From: Herbaspirillum sp. 3R11
Lineage (GTDB): Bacteria > Pseudomonadota > Gammaproteobacteria > Burkholderiales > Burkholderiaceae_D
DNA length: 64,000 nucleotides
Direction of reading: 5' to 3'
Assembly (NCBI RefSeq): GCF_004563925.1
Contig: NZ_SPNJ01000001.1
Location: 1,116,001 to 1,180,000 of the forward strand
The position numbers and the translations under genes were made by a program. The notes beneath the pieces are model-generated. The model was not told the DNA's origin. It saw nothing but the letters and a program-made list of their open reading frames with translations, and did not search any database. Position 1 is the stretch's first letter. The number at the start of each line of letters is the position of its first letter. Shown piece after piece: positions 42,841 to 52,460 of the stretch.

Positions 42841-44130
42841 TCAGGCAGCCAGCGGCACCGCGAGAGATTTTTTACGATACAGCACCAGCGTGGCGATCAG
42901 GCCGCAGACGGCGGCGAAGCTCATCCACAGGCCCGGTGCGGCCTTGTCGTGGGTGATTTCGATCAGGCCGGTGGCGATGGCCGGGGTGAAGCCGCCGAAG
43001 ACCGCGGTGGCCAGGCTGTATGCCAGAGAGAAGCCGGCTGTACGCACGTCTACCGGCATCACTTCGGTCAGCGCCACCACCATTGCGCCGTTGTAGCTGG
43101 CGTAGAGGAAGGACAGCCACAGTTCCACCACCAGCATCTTGCCGAAGGTGGCGTCGCCGACCAGCCAGGTCATGGCCGGGTAGGCGGTCAGGATCGTCAG
43201 CACCGTGAACACCAGCAACAGCGGACGACGACCGATGCGGTCCGACAGGGCGCCCATCACCGGCAGCCAGATGAAGTTGGAGATACCGACGCAGAAGGTG
43301 ACGATCAGCGCACTTTCGGTGCTCAGCTTGAGCACGTTCTTGCCGAAGGTCGGCGTGTAGACGGTGATCAGGTAGAACGAGACCGTAGTCATCGACACCA
43401 GCATCATGCCGGCGATGACGAGCTTCCAGTTCTCCACCATGGAGCGGAAGATTTCATTCAGGTTCGGCTTGCGTTTGCGCGCCAGGAATTCTTCGGTCTC
43501 CTGCAGCGAGCGACGGATCACGAACAGCACCGGCACGATCATGCAGCCGATGAAGAACGGCACGCGCCAGCCCCAGTCGCCGACCTGGTCCTTGGTGAGC
43601 CAGATGTTCAGGCCGTAGCCGATGGCTGCCGCGACGATGATCGCGACTTGCTGGCTTGCCGACTGCCAGCTGACATAGAAACCCTTGCGGCCGGGCGTCG
43701 CCATTTCAGCGAGGTAGACCGACACGCCGCCGAGTTCGACGCCGGCCGAGAAACCTTGCAGCAGGCGGCCGATCAGCACCAGCGCGGGGGCCAGCAAACC
43801 GATGGTGGCATAGCCCGGCACGAAGGCGATCAGCACGGTGCCCAGCGCCATCAGCGCCAGCGTGACGATCAGGCCCTGGCGGCGACCGACGCGGTCGACG
43901 TAGGCGCCGAGGATGATGGCGCCCAGCGGACGCATCAGGAAGCCGGCGCCGAAGGTCATGAAGGTCAGCATCAGCGAGGCGAATTCATCGCCGCTGGGGA
44001 AGAAGGCTTTCGAGATGTAGCTGGCGTAGAAGCCGAACAGGAAGAAGTCGAACATTTCCATGAAATTGCCGCTGGTGACGCGCAGGACGGTGGCGAATTT
44101 CGAGGACGAAGCTATCGTGGGAGAAGTCAT
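42841..44130 (-). CDS. MFS transporter, metabolite:H+ symporter family (citrate/tricarballylate-like)
   Basis: 429 residues, twelve membrane helices. The N-terminus [20 protein letters not shown] with [17 protein letters not shown] and [20 protein letters not shown] is diagnostic of the MHS family, here closest in style to CitA/TcuC citrate and tricarballylate carriers. The second half has the repeat [11 protein letters not shown]. Single-gene unit with its own terminator. Substrate is probably a tri- or dicarboxylate. Confidence 0.92.
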   Translation of the reverse strand: MTSPTIASSSKFATVLRVTSGNFMEMFDFFLFGFYASYISKAFFPSGDEFASLMLTFMTFGAGFLMRPLGAIILGAYVDRVGRRQGLIVTLALMALGTVLIAFVPGYATIGLLAPALVLIGRLLQGFSAGVELGGVSVYLAEMATPGRKGFYVSWQSASQQVAIIVAAAIGYGLNIWLTKDQVGDWGWRVPFFIGCMIVPVLFVIRRSLQETEEFLARKRKPNLNEIFRSMVENWKLVIAGMMLVSMTTVSFYLITVYTPTFGKNVLKLSTESALIVTFCVGISNFIWLPVMGALSDRIGRRPLLLVFTVLTILTAYPAMTWLVGDATFGKMLVVELWLSFLYASYNGAMVVALTEVMPVDVRTAGFSLAYSLATAVFGGFTPAIATGLIEITHDKAAPGLWMSFAAVCGLIATLVLYRKKSLAVPLAA

Positions 44131-44194
44131 GTCATGTCTCTCTGTCTCTGTGTATGCCTGAATGGTCAGGACTCATTGATTTTTCTGGGCAGTG

Positions 44195-44230
44195 CATCGA
44201 CGCTGAAATTATTGTTGTTCATCGACGCTG
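44195..44230. repeat. 11-bp direct repeat in the citrate-type MFS upstream region
   Basis: CATCGACGCTG occurs at 44195-44205 and 44220-44230, 25 bp apart, upstream of the MFS start at 44130. The remainder of the 304-bp gap (44131-44434) holds only this repeat and the terminator of the amino-sugar operon; no gene is seen. Confidence 0.5.
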
Positions 44231-44341
44231 CGAGTCTATCCCAATCGTTTTGCGGATAGCTTTCTAACAGCTTTCAACTTTCGTTTATTTTGCAGGCAAG
44301 AGCAAATATGCTGACAAAGTGCTGACGGCGTTGCTGCATCA

Positions 44342-44380
44342 ACAAAAGAAAACCGCCTGGACCCTTGCGGGCGCAGGCGG
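44342..44380 (-). terminator. Terminator of the amino-sugar operon
   Basis: On the minus strand, CCGCCTG / CAGGCGG stem with a GC-rich loop is followed by TTTTCTTTTG. It lies 55 bp after the stop of the SIS-type deaminase gene. Confidence 0.75.
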
Positions 44381-44434
44381 CGAAGAACACCGGTAGAACA
44401 AGGTGGTAGAACCCGGTGTCACAGGGAGGAACGC

Positions 44435-45457
44435 TTAGCTGGTCTTGGTCACCTTGCTCAAATGGCGCGGCTTGTCCGGATCCATGCCGCGCGCCACCGA
44501 GAGTTGTGCCGCCATGACGTAGAACGCCTGGATCGCCACGATGGGATCGAGGTCGGGCGTGACGGCAGTTGGCAAGGTCAGGTCGCGTTCGGCGATATCT
44601 TCCGGCGCCGCCAGCAAGACCTTGGCGCCGCGCTGGCGCATTTCGGCGGCGAGCTGCAGCATGCCGGTCTGGGTCGGGCCGCGGGTGGCAAACATCAACA
44701 ATGGATAGCCTTCGTTGATGAGCGCCATCGGGCCGTGCTTGATTTCGGCGCCGCTGAATGCTTCGGCCTGGATGGCGGAGGTTTCCTTGAATTTGAGCGC
44801 GGCTTCCAGCGCCAGCGGAAAACCGATGCCGCGCCCGACCACCATGATGTTCTTGGCCGGCGCGAGTATCTCGACCGCCTTGGACCAGTCGCTGTCAGCG
44901 GCGCGCTGCAGAGATTCGGGCAGGCTTTCCAGCGCGTGCAGGAAGCCGGCGTCGTCTTGCCAGTGACCTGCGAACAGCGCGCCGGCGACCAGGCTGGCGA
45001 TGAAACTCTTGGTTGCGGCCACGCTGAGTTCCGCGCCGGCGTGCAATGGCAACGTCCATTCGGCGGTCTGCGCCAATGGCGACTCCGCGTCGTTGACGAG
45101 GGCCACGGTAGTGGCGCCGCCGTCGCGGAAGTAACGGATCGGCTCGATCACATCCGGACTTTGGCCCGATTGCGAAATCGCGATCGCCAGCGCGTCGCGT
45201 GCAATCAGCGGCGCCTTGTTGAGCGTCACCAGCGACATCGGCAGCGAGGCCACGATATGGCCCAGGCGCGCCATGGTGAGGTAGGCGCAATAGTTGGCGG
45301 CGTGGTCGGAACTGCCGCGCGCCACCGTGACGATGCCCGACGGCGGCGCGGTGCGCAGCCAGCGTCCCAGTTCGGCATAGCGGGACTGGTCGCGGGCGAG
45401 CTGCTCGGCGACGTGACTGCCGGCCGAGCGGGCCTCCTTAAGCATGAGCGAGGTCAA
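44435..45457 (-). CDS. SIS-domain glucosamine-6-phosphate deaminase (NagB-II type)
   Basis: 340 residues from a TTG start (AAGGAG 6 bases upstream), overlapping the nagA stop by 20 bases. Two SIS domains: VTVARGSSDHAANYCAYL and AISQSGQSPDVIEPIRYF in the first; VVGRGIGFPLALEAALKFKET and AEAFSGAEIKHGPMALI in the second. This is the isomerase half of GlmS without the glutaminase domain, the pattern of NagB-II/AgaS deaminases that turn glucosamine-6-phosphate into fructose-6-phosphate. Completes the pathway with NagA and the kinase. Confidence 0.93.
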   Translation of the reverse strand: MTSLMLKEARSAGSHVAEQLARDQSRYAELGRWLRTAPPSGIVTVARGSSDHAANYCAYLTMARLGHIVASLPMSLVTLNKAPLIARDALAIAISQSGQSPDVIEPIRYFRDGGATTVALVNDAESPLAQTAEWTLPLHAGAELSVAATKSFIASLVAGALFAGHWQDDAGFLHALESLPESLQRAADSDWSKAVEILAPAKNIMVVGRGIGFPLALEAALKFKETSAIQAEAFSGAEIKHGPMALINEGYPLLMFATRGPTQTGMLQLAAEMRQRGAKVLLAAPEDIAERDLTLPTAVTPDLDPIVAIQAFYVMAAQLSVARGMDPDKPRHLSKVTKTS

Positions 45458-46592
45458 TCTTTTCTCCTTCTACGTAGACTTCTTTTAATTTGAACTGGCG
45501 ATCGAACACCAGGATGTCGGCAAAGCAGCCGGGCTTGAGGCGACCGCGTTCCTTGACGCCGAGGTAGTCGGCCGGATAGGTCGAAGTGCGCAGCGAGGCT
45601 TCGGAAATATCCAGGCCCATGGCGATCAGGTTGCGCAATGCCTGGTCCATGGTCAGCGTGCTGCCGGCCAGGGTACCGTCGTCCAGGCGCACGCCGCCGG
45701 CGCATTTATGCACCACCTGGCGGCCCAGCGTGTAGTCGCCGTCGGGCATGCCGGCGGCGGCGGTGGAGTCGGTCACGCAGTACAGGCGAGGGATGGCGCG
45801 CAGCGCGGCGCGGATGGCGCCAGGATGGACGTGCAGCAGGTCAGGAATCAGTTCGGCGTATTCCGCGTGCGCCAGCGCCGCGCCGGCCATGCCCGGTTCG
45901 CGGTGGTGGAAGCCGCTCATGGCGTTGAACAAATGAGTGAAGCCGGCGGCGCCGTTCTTCAGTGCCGCCACGCCGTCTTCGTAAGTACCCAGGGTGTGGC
46001 CGATCTGCACCAGCATGCCGCCGGTGGTCAGAATGCGCACCAGCTCCAGGTGGCCGTCGACTTCCGGTGCGATGGTGATCAGCTTGATCGGCGCGAAGCT
46101 GGCCAGCCAGTCGACCTGTTCCAGCGTCGCTTCGATGGCGAAGTCGGGTTGTGCGCCCAGCTTGCCGGGATTGATGTACGGGCCTTCGAGATGCACGCCG
46201 AGGATGCGCGCGCGGCCGCTGCCTGGTTCGCGCCTGCGGCTGGCGCTGCCGATGGCCTTGAGCGCGACTTCGAGTTCGTCCAGCGGCGCGGTCATGGTGG
46301 TGGCAAGCAAACTGGTGGTGCCGTAGCGGGCATGCAGGCGCGCGATGACGTCAATGGCGTCGCCGCCTTCCATGACGTCCTTGCCGCCGCCGCCGTGCAC
46401 GTGCAGGTCGATGAAGCCGGGCAGGATGTAGTCGCCGTTGTTGGCGTGCGGCGTGCCGTCGGCCGGCTCGAACTCCAGCTGCGTGCCGTCGATGTTGCAG
46501 ATCAGGTCGCCGAAACTGATGGCGCCGTCGATCCAGCCGTGCGGCGTGAGGACGTTGCCACGGACCTGGGTGATCGATGATGGGGAGGACAT
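45438..46592 (-). CDS. nagA: N-acetylglucosamine-6-phosphate deacetylase
   Basis: 384 residues from ATG 46592 with GGAG upstream. Amidohydrolase fold: metal motif PGFIDLHVHGGGG (HxH), LGVHLEGPYINPGKLGAQ, IGHTLGTYEDG, the substrate loop THLFNAMSGFHHREPG and a catalytic Asp in YCVTDSTAAAGMPDG. It removes acetate from N-acetylglucosamine-6-phosphate in the cytosol. The frame extends upstream to 46748, but family similarity starts here. Second enzyme of the operon kinase-nagA-deaminase. Confidence 0.94.
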   Translation of the reverse strand: MSSPSSITQVRGNVLTPHGWIDGAISFGDLICNIDGTQLEFEPADGTPHANNGDYILPGFIDLHVHGGGGKDVMEGGDAIDVIARLHARYGTTSLLATTMTAPLDELEVALKAIGSASRRREPGSGRARILGVHLEGPYINPGKLGAQPDFAIEATLEQVDWLASFAPIKLITIAPEVDGHLELVRILTTGGMLVQIGHTLGTYEDGVAALKNGAAGFTHLFNAMSGFHHREPGMAGAALAHAEYAELIPDLLHVHPGAIRAALRAIPRLYCVTDSTAAAGMPDGDYTLGRQVVHKCAGGVRLDDGTLAGSTLTMDQALRNLIAMGLDISEASLRTSTYPADYLGVKERGRLKPGCFADILVFDRQFKLKEVYVEGEKIDLAHA

Positions 46593-46609
46593 GGGCTTGG
46601 CTCCGTTTT

Positions 46610-47554
46610 TCAAATAGTCAGACTTGACGACAAGGCGCGGCGCGCCAGCAGCAAGGCGCCGTCGGCCGCATCGGCCAGCGCCGGCGTGATGCGCTGCCGC
46701 AGCGCCGGCGAGAAATAATCGTGCAGCGCACCGGCCAGGCCGCCGCATAACGCCAGCGGTAATTGCCGGTCGGGATCGAGCGTGGCGGCCATCAGTTCCA
46801 GTTCTGCCGCCGCCTGGATCAGGATCGCGCGTGCCGCTTCATCGTCTCCTGCATGGGCGATGACCAGGCGCGCGAGCCGGGCGAACGCGGCTTGGTCGGC
46901 TTGCGACAGCCAGTCAAGCACAACGTCGCGCTCGCTGCGTCCGGGATGGATGACGGGGTTGGTGATGCGGTTGGTGATCGGGCGATCCGTTTCACAAAAC
47001 GCCACCGTCGCCGTCGACAAGGCGCCGTGCGGCGCACGGCCGTCGACCACGTGCTGGACGTGATTGATCGCGCGCAGGCCCATCCATGCGCCGCTGGCAT
47101 CGTCGCCGGAGGGAAAGCCCCAGCCGTCGACCACGTGTTCGCTGCCGTCCGGATACAAGGCCACACCGATGGTGCCGGTGCCGACCGCGATGATGGCGCC
47201 GGGCCTGCCTTGATGCGCGCCGAGCAGGGTGGTGGTGGCGTCGCTGGCGATCTCCAGTGCGCCGAAGGCGGGCGCCTGCGCGCGGAAATCAGCCGCCCAT
47301 TGCGCCACGTTGTACCCGGCCACGCCCATGCCCGCCGCCATGCGCGACAAGGGCGGCATGGCGAGCTCGGCATGCGCGAAGGCGGTTTGCAGCGTGGTCA
47401 GGATGGCGTTCCAGGCGGCCGGTGCGCCGTTGCGCAGGGCCGAGCCGGGACCGATGGTTTCGGCCAGCACGGCGCCGTTAAGGTCCGCCATGCGCACCAG
47501 GGTCTTGGTGCCGCCGCCGTCCACGCCGATCAGATAGTCGCAGGAAGTTTCCAT
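46610..47554 (-). CDS. BadF/BadG-family sugar kinase (probable N-acetylglucosamine kinase)
   Basis: 314 residues from ATG 47554. ASKHA fold: phosphate-1 motif IGVDGGGTKT at the N-terminus, phosphate-2 IIAVGTGTIGVAL, and WGFPSGDDASGAWMGLRAI, which is typical of BadF/BadG/BcrA-type N-acetylglucosamine kinases. The upstream open frame overlapping the ATPase gene is a shadow. It phosphorylates imported amino sugar, feeding NagA and the SIS deaminase encoded downstream. Sits 7 bp after the ATPase gene. Confidence 0.92.
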   Translation of the reverse strand: METSCDYLIGVDGGGTKTLVRMADLNGAVLAETIGPGSALRNGAPAAWNAILTTLQTAFAHAELAMPPLSRMAAGMGVAGYNVAQWAADFRAQAPAFGALEIASDATTTLLGAHQGRPGAIIAVGTGTIGVALYPDGSEHVVDGWGFPSGDDASGAWMGLRAINHVQHVVDGRAPHGALSTATVAFCETDRPITNRITNPVIHPGRSERDVVLDWLSQADQAAFARLARLVIAHAGDDEAARAILIQAAAELELMAATLDPDRQLPLALCGGLAGALHDYFSPALRQRITPALADAADGALLLARRALSSSLTI

Positions 47555-47561
47555 GCCGGTC

Positions 47562-48686
<1,125 letters not shown>

Positions 48687-48706
48687 GATTTTTACCTGGT
48701 AGAGGG

Positions 48707-49624
48707 TTACTTCACTGCGCCGGAAGTCAGGCCGCGGATCAGCTGTCGCGAGAACAGCGTGTACAGGATCAGGATCGGGATGACCGCCATCGACAGCGCC
48801 GCCAGCACCGAATTCCAGTCGGTGGCGTACTGGCCGATGAATTGCTGCACGCCCAGCGTCACGGTCTTGGTCTGGTCGCCCGGCGCCAGGATCAGCGGGA
48901 ACCACAGGTCGTTCCACGCGGGGATCATGGTGAACACCGCGACCGTGGCGATGGCGGGGCGGATCAGCGGCAGGATGATCTGGAAGAAAATCTTGAACTC
49001 GCCGACGCCGTCGCAGCGCGCCGCATCCTTCAACTCGGTCGGGATCTGGCGGATGAATTCGGACAGGATCATCACCGCCAGCGGCAGGCCTTGCGCGGTG
49101 TAGACCAGGATCAGCGCGGTGCGGGTGTTGATCAGATCGAGCGCCACCACCAGCTGAAGGATGGACACGGTGCCGAGCCGGATCGGGATCATGATGCCGA
49201 TCGCCATGAACAGCGTCATGAGGCGGTTGCCGCGGAATTTGTATTCAGACAGCGCCCAGCCGGCCATGGCGCCGAACAGCACGATCAGCACCAGCGAGCC
49301 TATCGTCACCACCAGGCTGTTGCCGAAGTAGAGCAGGAAGTTGGTGTTCGACAGCACCTTGTGGAAGCCGATCAGCGAGAAGCTGTCGACCGTCGGCAAG
49401 GCCATTGGATTGTCGAAAATCGCTTGGCGCGACTTGACCGAATTGATCAGGATCAGCGCAATCGGGAACAGCGCGATCACGGCATACAGGCACAGCACGA
49501 TGTGCACCCAGATGTGGCCGGCCGGACCGAAACTGCGCTGGATCAGCGACGGGCCGCGGGCGGTGCGGACTTTGTCGCGATTCTCAGGCGTCACCGGTGC
49601 GATGGTGGAAGAAACTGAAGTCAT
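48707..49624 (-). CDS. Sugar ABC transporter permease, MalG type
   Basis: 305 residues, six helices after a polar 35-residue N-terminus. EAA loop PTELKDAARCDGVGEFKIFFQIILPLIRP. Belongs to CUT1 permeases of the GlcNAc/chitobiose-type (NgcG-like by operon context). 20 bp before the ATPase gene and 9 bp after the partner permease. Confidence 0.93.
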   Translation of the reverse strand: MTSVSSTIAPVTPENRDKVRTARGPSLIQRSFGPAGHIWVHIVLCLYAVIALFPIALILINSVKSRQAIFDNPMALPTVDSFSLIGFHKVLSNTNFLLYFGNSLVVTIGSLVLIVLFGAMAGWALSEYKFRGNRLMTLFMAIGIMIPIRLGTVSILQLVVALDLINTRTALILVYTAQGLPLAVMILSEFIRQIPTELKDAARCDGVGEFKIFFQIILPLIRPAIATVAVFTMIPAWNDLWFPLILAPGDQTKTVTLGVQQFIGQYATDWNSVLAALSMAVIPILILYTLFSRQLIRGLTSGAVK

Positions 49625-49633
49625 CGCGATTCC

Positions 49634-50548
49634 TTAAAGCTCGTAACGGGTCAGCTTGCGCTGCACCAGATAAAAATAGCTGCCGACGCCGGCCAGGATC
49701 ACCAGGAACATCAGCGTCGCCACCGCCGCGCCCATGGTCGGACTGCCGACCTGCGCCTGGTAGCCGAAGAAGGTGCGGTAGAAGAAGGTGCCCAGCAGGT
49801 CGCTGGAATAGTTCGGTCCGGCCAGCGCACCCTTGACCGAATAGATCAGGTCGAAGGCGTTGAAGTTGGCGACGAAGGTCAGGATCGTGACCAGCCCCAG
49901 CGTCGGCCAGATCAGCGGCAGCTTGATTTGCCAGAAGATGCGCAGGGCGCTGGCGCCTTCCGCATGGGCGGCTTCCAGAACTTCTTCCGGCACCGCCAGC
50001 AGCGCGGCGTAGATCAGCATCATCGGGATGCCGATGTATTGCCAGACCGAGATCAGCGACAGCGTGAACAGTGCGGTGGACTCCTGACCGAGGAAGGGCG
50101 CGAAATAGTCGCCCAGGCCGACCAGCGTCATGAGTTTTTCGCCCACGCCCCACAGCGGCGAAATGATCAGTTGCCAGATGAAGCCGATGATCACCACCGA
50201 CAACAGCGTCGGCAGGAAGATCAGGGTGCGGTAAGTGCGTGCGCCGCGCAGGCCCTTGAGGCTGAACAGCGTCGCCAGCAGCAGGCCGATCGGATTTTGC
50301 AGCAGCATGTGGATGCAGAAGAACTTGACGTTGTTCCACATGGCGTTCCAGAACGCCGTCGACCAGTCCGAATCGAACAGGATGGTGCGGTAGTTGTCGA
50401 GGCCGACGAAGCTGTGCACGCCGGCGTCGTTGCTGGTGTAGAAGCCCAGGCGCAGCGTGTCGAGCAGCGGCAGCGCACTGAACATGGAATAGATGATGAC
50501 CGCCGGCGCCAGGAAAGCGACGATGTGCCAGGGACGAGCTGTTTTCAA
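49634..50548 (-). CDS. Sugar ABC transporter permease, MalF type
   Basis: 304 residues from a TTG start at 50548, which has CAGGAG 5 bases upstream; the frame is open further to 50596 but without such a site. Six helices and EAA loop PEEVLEAAHAEGASALRIFWQIKLP. It is separated from its binding-protein gene by a 237-bp gap holding a large inverted repeat, so its level is likely set below that of the binding protein. Confidence 0.92.
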   Translation of the reverse strand: MKTARPWHIVAFLAPAVIIYSMFSALPLLDTLRLGFYTSNDAGVHSFVGLDNYRTILFDSDWSTAFWNAMWNNVKFFCIHMLLQNPIGLLLATLFSLKGLRGARTYRTLIFLPTLLSVVIIGFIWQLIISPLWGVGEKLMTLVGLGDYFAPFLGQESTALFTLSLISVWQYIGIPMMLIYAALLAVPEEVLEAAHAEGASALRIFWQIKLPLIWPTLGLVTILTFVANFNAFDLIYSVKGALAGPNYSSDLLGTFFYRTFFGYQAQVGSPTMGAAVATLMFLVILAGVGSYFYLVQRKLTRYEL

Positions 50549-50614
50549 TGCAACTCCTGATATGAACAAGTGAAACCCGGCGCAGAGCAGTAGCATCTCT
50601 GCACCGGTTTAGAT

Positions 50615-50789
50615 CTCGCTACGTTTGAGGCGTCGTAACCTGCTTACGATCTGTAGCGAGAGGTCATCAGCCGGTATCGGCCGGAGCGCAGCTCAGTTGA
50701 AACCCTTGGAATGTACTTCAGTACATGAGGATTCCGAGCACCGCCCGATGCCGGATCATGGCCTCGCAGTAAGATCGTATGCAGGTTAC
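50615..50789. repeat. Large imperfect inverted repeat between binding-protein and permease genes
   Basis: Arms of about 50 bp (50635-50684 and 50741-50789) start with GTAACCTGC in both senses. A palindrome ATGTACTTCAGTACAT lies in the loop at 50711-50726. A second possible pairing, CTCGCTAC at 50615-50622 with GTAGCGAG at 50653-50660, would compete with the long arms. The arm overlaps the stop codon of the binding-protein gene. It could stabilise that mRNA end, attenuate permease expression, or be a dispersed repeat. Confidence 0.75.
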
Positions 50790-52057
50790 TGCTGTGGCTT
50801 GTACCACTTCGCAAAGCCGGTCTGGATCTTGGTCGCGGCATCCTTTGGCGTCATCTTGCCGTTCAGGACTTGCGCGTTGACGTTCCACATTTCGTTTTCC
50901 ATGCTCGGCGTGCCACGGTTCAGGATCTGCGAGTTCACGCGGATGGTAGACGAGCAGGACTTGCGCCAGTCGATCATCTGCTTGGCGATCGGATCCTTGA
51001 CCGAGATCAGGTGATTCGACAGCGAGAAGAAGCCGGTGACCTTGTTGGTGTAGATGTCGGCGAACTCCTGCGAACCCAGCCATGCCAAGAACTTGTAGGC
51101 GTCTTCCTTGTTCTTGGATTTCTTGTTCACGCCCATGCCGATGTCGTTGTGGTCGGAGATGTAGCAGGCGTCGCCGGCCTTCGGCACCGGAGGAGGGAAC
51201 ACACCCAGTTCCAGCTTGCTGCTGGCGTTGGCGTTGAAGTAGGCGATGTCCCACGAACCAGCGGCATACACTGCACCCTGGCCCAGTGCGAACATGTTCT
51301 GGCTGTCGCCGTAGGTCTGCGCTGACGCGCCCTTGGACAGGTACTTGCCGAGCTTGGCTTCATATTCCCAGACGTTCAGGAACTGCGGGTCGGTGAACTT
51401 GGCCTTGCCGGCGATGAGCGCCTTGCGACCGGCTTCGCCCTTCCAGTAGTTGGGGCCGACGCCGGTGAACAGCACCTGATGCGCTTCCCATTGATCGGCG
51501 GTGCCCAGCACCAGCGGTGTGTACTTGCCGCCGGTCTTGACGGTCTCGAGCAGCTTGAGGAATTCGGCTTCGGTCTTCGGCGGCTGCAGGTTCAGTTCCT
51601 TGAAGATCTTCTGGTTGTACAGGAAGCCGTGCATCACCGACGCGATCGGCATGCAGAAGGTGTCCTTGCCGTCATCGGTCTGCCATGCCACCTTGGCGGA
51701 GGCCGGGAAGGATTCCATGCCGGCTTTGCCGTCGAGCTTTTCCAGGTGGCCCTTGTTGTACAGCGACAGCGAGACGTCGAACGGACGGCAGGCGACCAGG
51801 TCGCCGGCAGTGCCGCCGGCCAGGCGTGCGGTCAGGGTGGAGTCGTATTCGGTCGGTGCGGTCGGCGAGAACTTGACGGTGACGCCGGGGTTCTTCTTCT
51901 GGAAGGCCGGGATCAGGACGTTCTCCCACAGCGCCAGGTCGTCGACGCGCCAGCTTTCGATGGTCAAGGTGCCGGCTTGCGCGTTGCCGCCGGCCAGCGC
52001 GAGCAGGACTGCGCTGCTGAGGGTGGCAAGGGCGAGGGCTTTTTTAACGGTTTGCAT
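50786..52057 (-). CDS. Sugar ABC substrate-binding protein (CUT1, amino-sugar module)
   Basis: 423 residues from ATG 52057 with AGGAG upstream. Signal peptide QTVKKALALATLSSAVLLAL cleaved near AQA-GTL. Mature start TLTIESWRVDDLALWENVLIPAF; family segment GGTAGDLVACRPFD. Operon position ahead of permeases, ATPase, kinase, NagA and deaminase suggests an amino-sugar ligand such as N-acetylglucosamine or chitobiose. First gene of the leftward operon and divergent from the second binding protein-TCS operon. Confidence 0.93.
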   Translation of the reverse strand: MQTVKKALALATLSSAVLLALAGGNAQAGTLTIESWRVDDLALWENVLIPAFQKKNPGVTVKFSPTAPTEYDSTLTARLAGGTAGDLVACRPFDVSLSLYNKGHLEKLDGKAGMESFPASAKVAWQTDDGKDTFCMPIASVMHGFLYNQKIFKELNLQPPKTEAEFLKLLETVKTGGKYTPLVLGTADQWEAHQVLFTGVGPNYWKGEAGRKALIAGKAKFTDPQFLNVWEYEAKLGKYLSKGASAQTYGDSQNMFALGQGAVYAAGSWDIAYFNANASSKLELGVFPPPVPKAGDACYISDHNDIGMGVNKKSKNKEDAYKFLAWLGSQEFADIYTNKVTGFFSLSNHLISVKDPIAKQMIDWRKSCSSTIRVNSQILNRGTPSMENEMWNVNAQVLNGKMTPKDAATKIQTGFAKWYKPQQ

Positions 52058-52460
52058 CAAAGGTCTCCTGGTTTTTTTACATTGATGAAGGCCGCTCTGA
52101 GCTTCCGAAAAAATCCGCAATTGCAGAGCCAGCGGCGCGACAGTAGCACCGGAGAATGTGTGATGCGAGCGTTTGGGATTACGCCGGAGATAAATCGCTA
52201 AGTTATTGATTTAAATTGGAAATAATTGAATTCTTGGTGCGAGTGAATTACATATATTTACAGAGGATTCACGCCGTTCCCGGTCGCCCCAAGCGCAGCG
52301 CTGCGGCCGCGTCTGTAAGGCGGTTTCGCACCAAAACAGGAAACTAAATAAAACATTACATTTCTTTACAAAACGTGAATCCAATTAATGTTCTTATCGC
52401 GTTGGGGCGCGGACTTACGCTATAGTCACACGCGCTTTGGAGACGGCAAAAAAACTCAGA
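52058..52460. promoter_or_regulatory. Divergent promoter region with two TTACA-N5-TTACA direct repeats
   Basis: The 403-bp gap has TTACATATATTTACA at 52248-52262 and TTACATTTCTTTACA at 52356-52370. Each is a pair of TTACA half-sites 10 bp apart, the usual geometry for OmpR-type regulators. GTGAAT/ATTCAC half-sites flank the first one (52243-52248 and 52267-52272), and CGTGAAT recurs at 52374-52380. A -10-like TATAGT lies at 52421-52426 without a good -35, which suits activator dependence. No gene is seen here. Confidence 0.6.

Noticed and set aside
42730..44259. A 509-codon plus-strand open frame
   Set aside because: Antisense to the citrate-type MFS gene, and His/Gln/Asp-rich composition marks it as a shadow.
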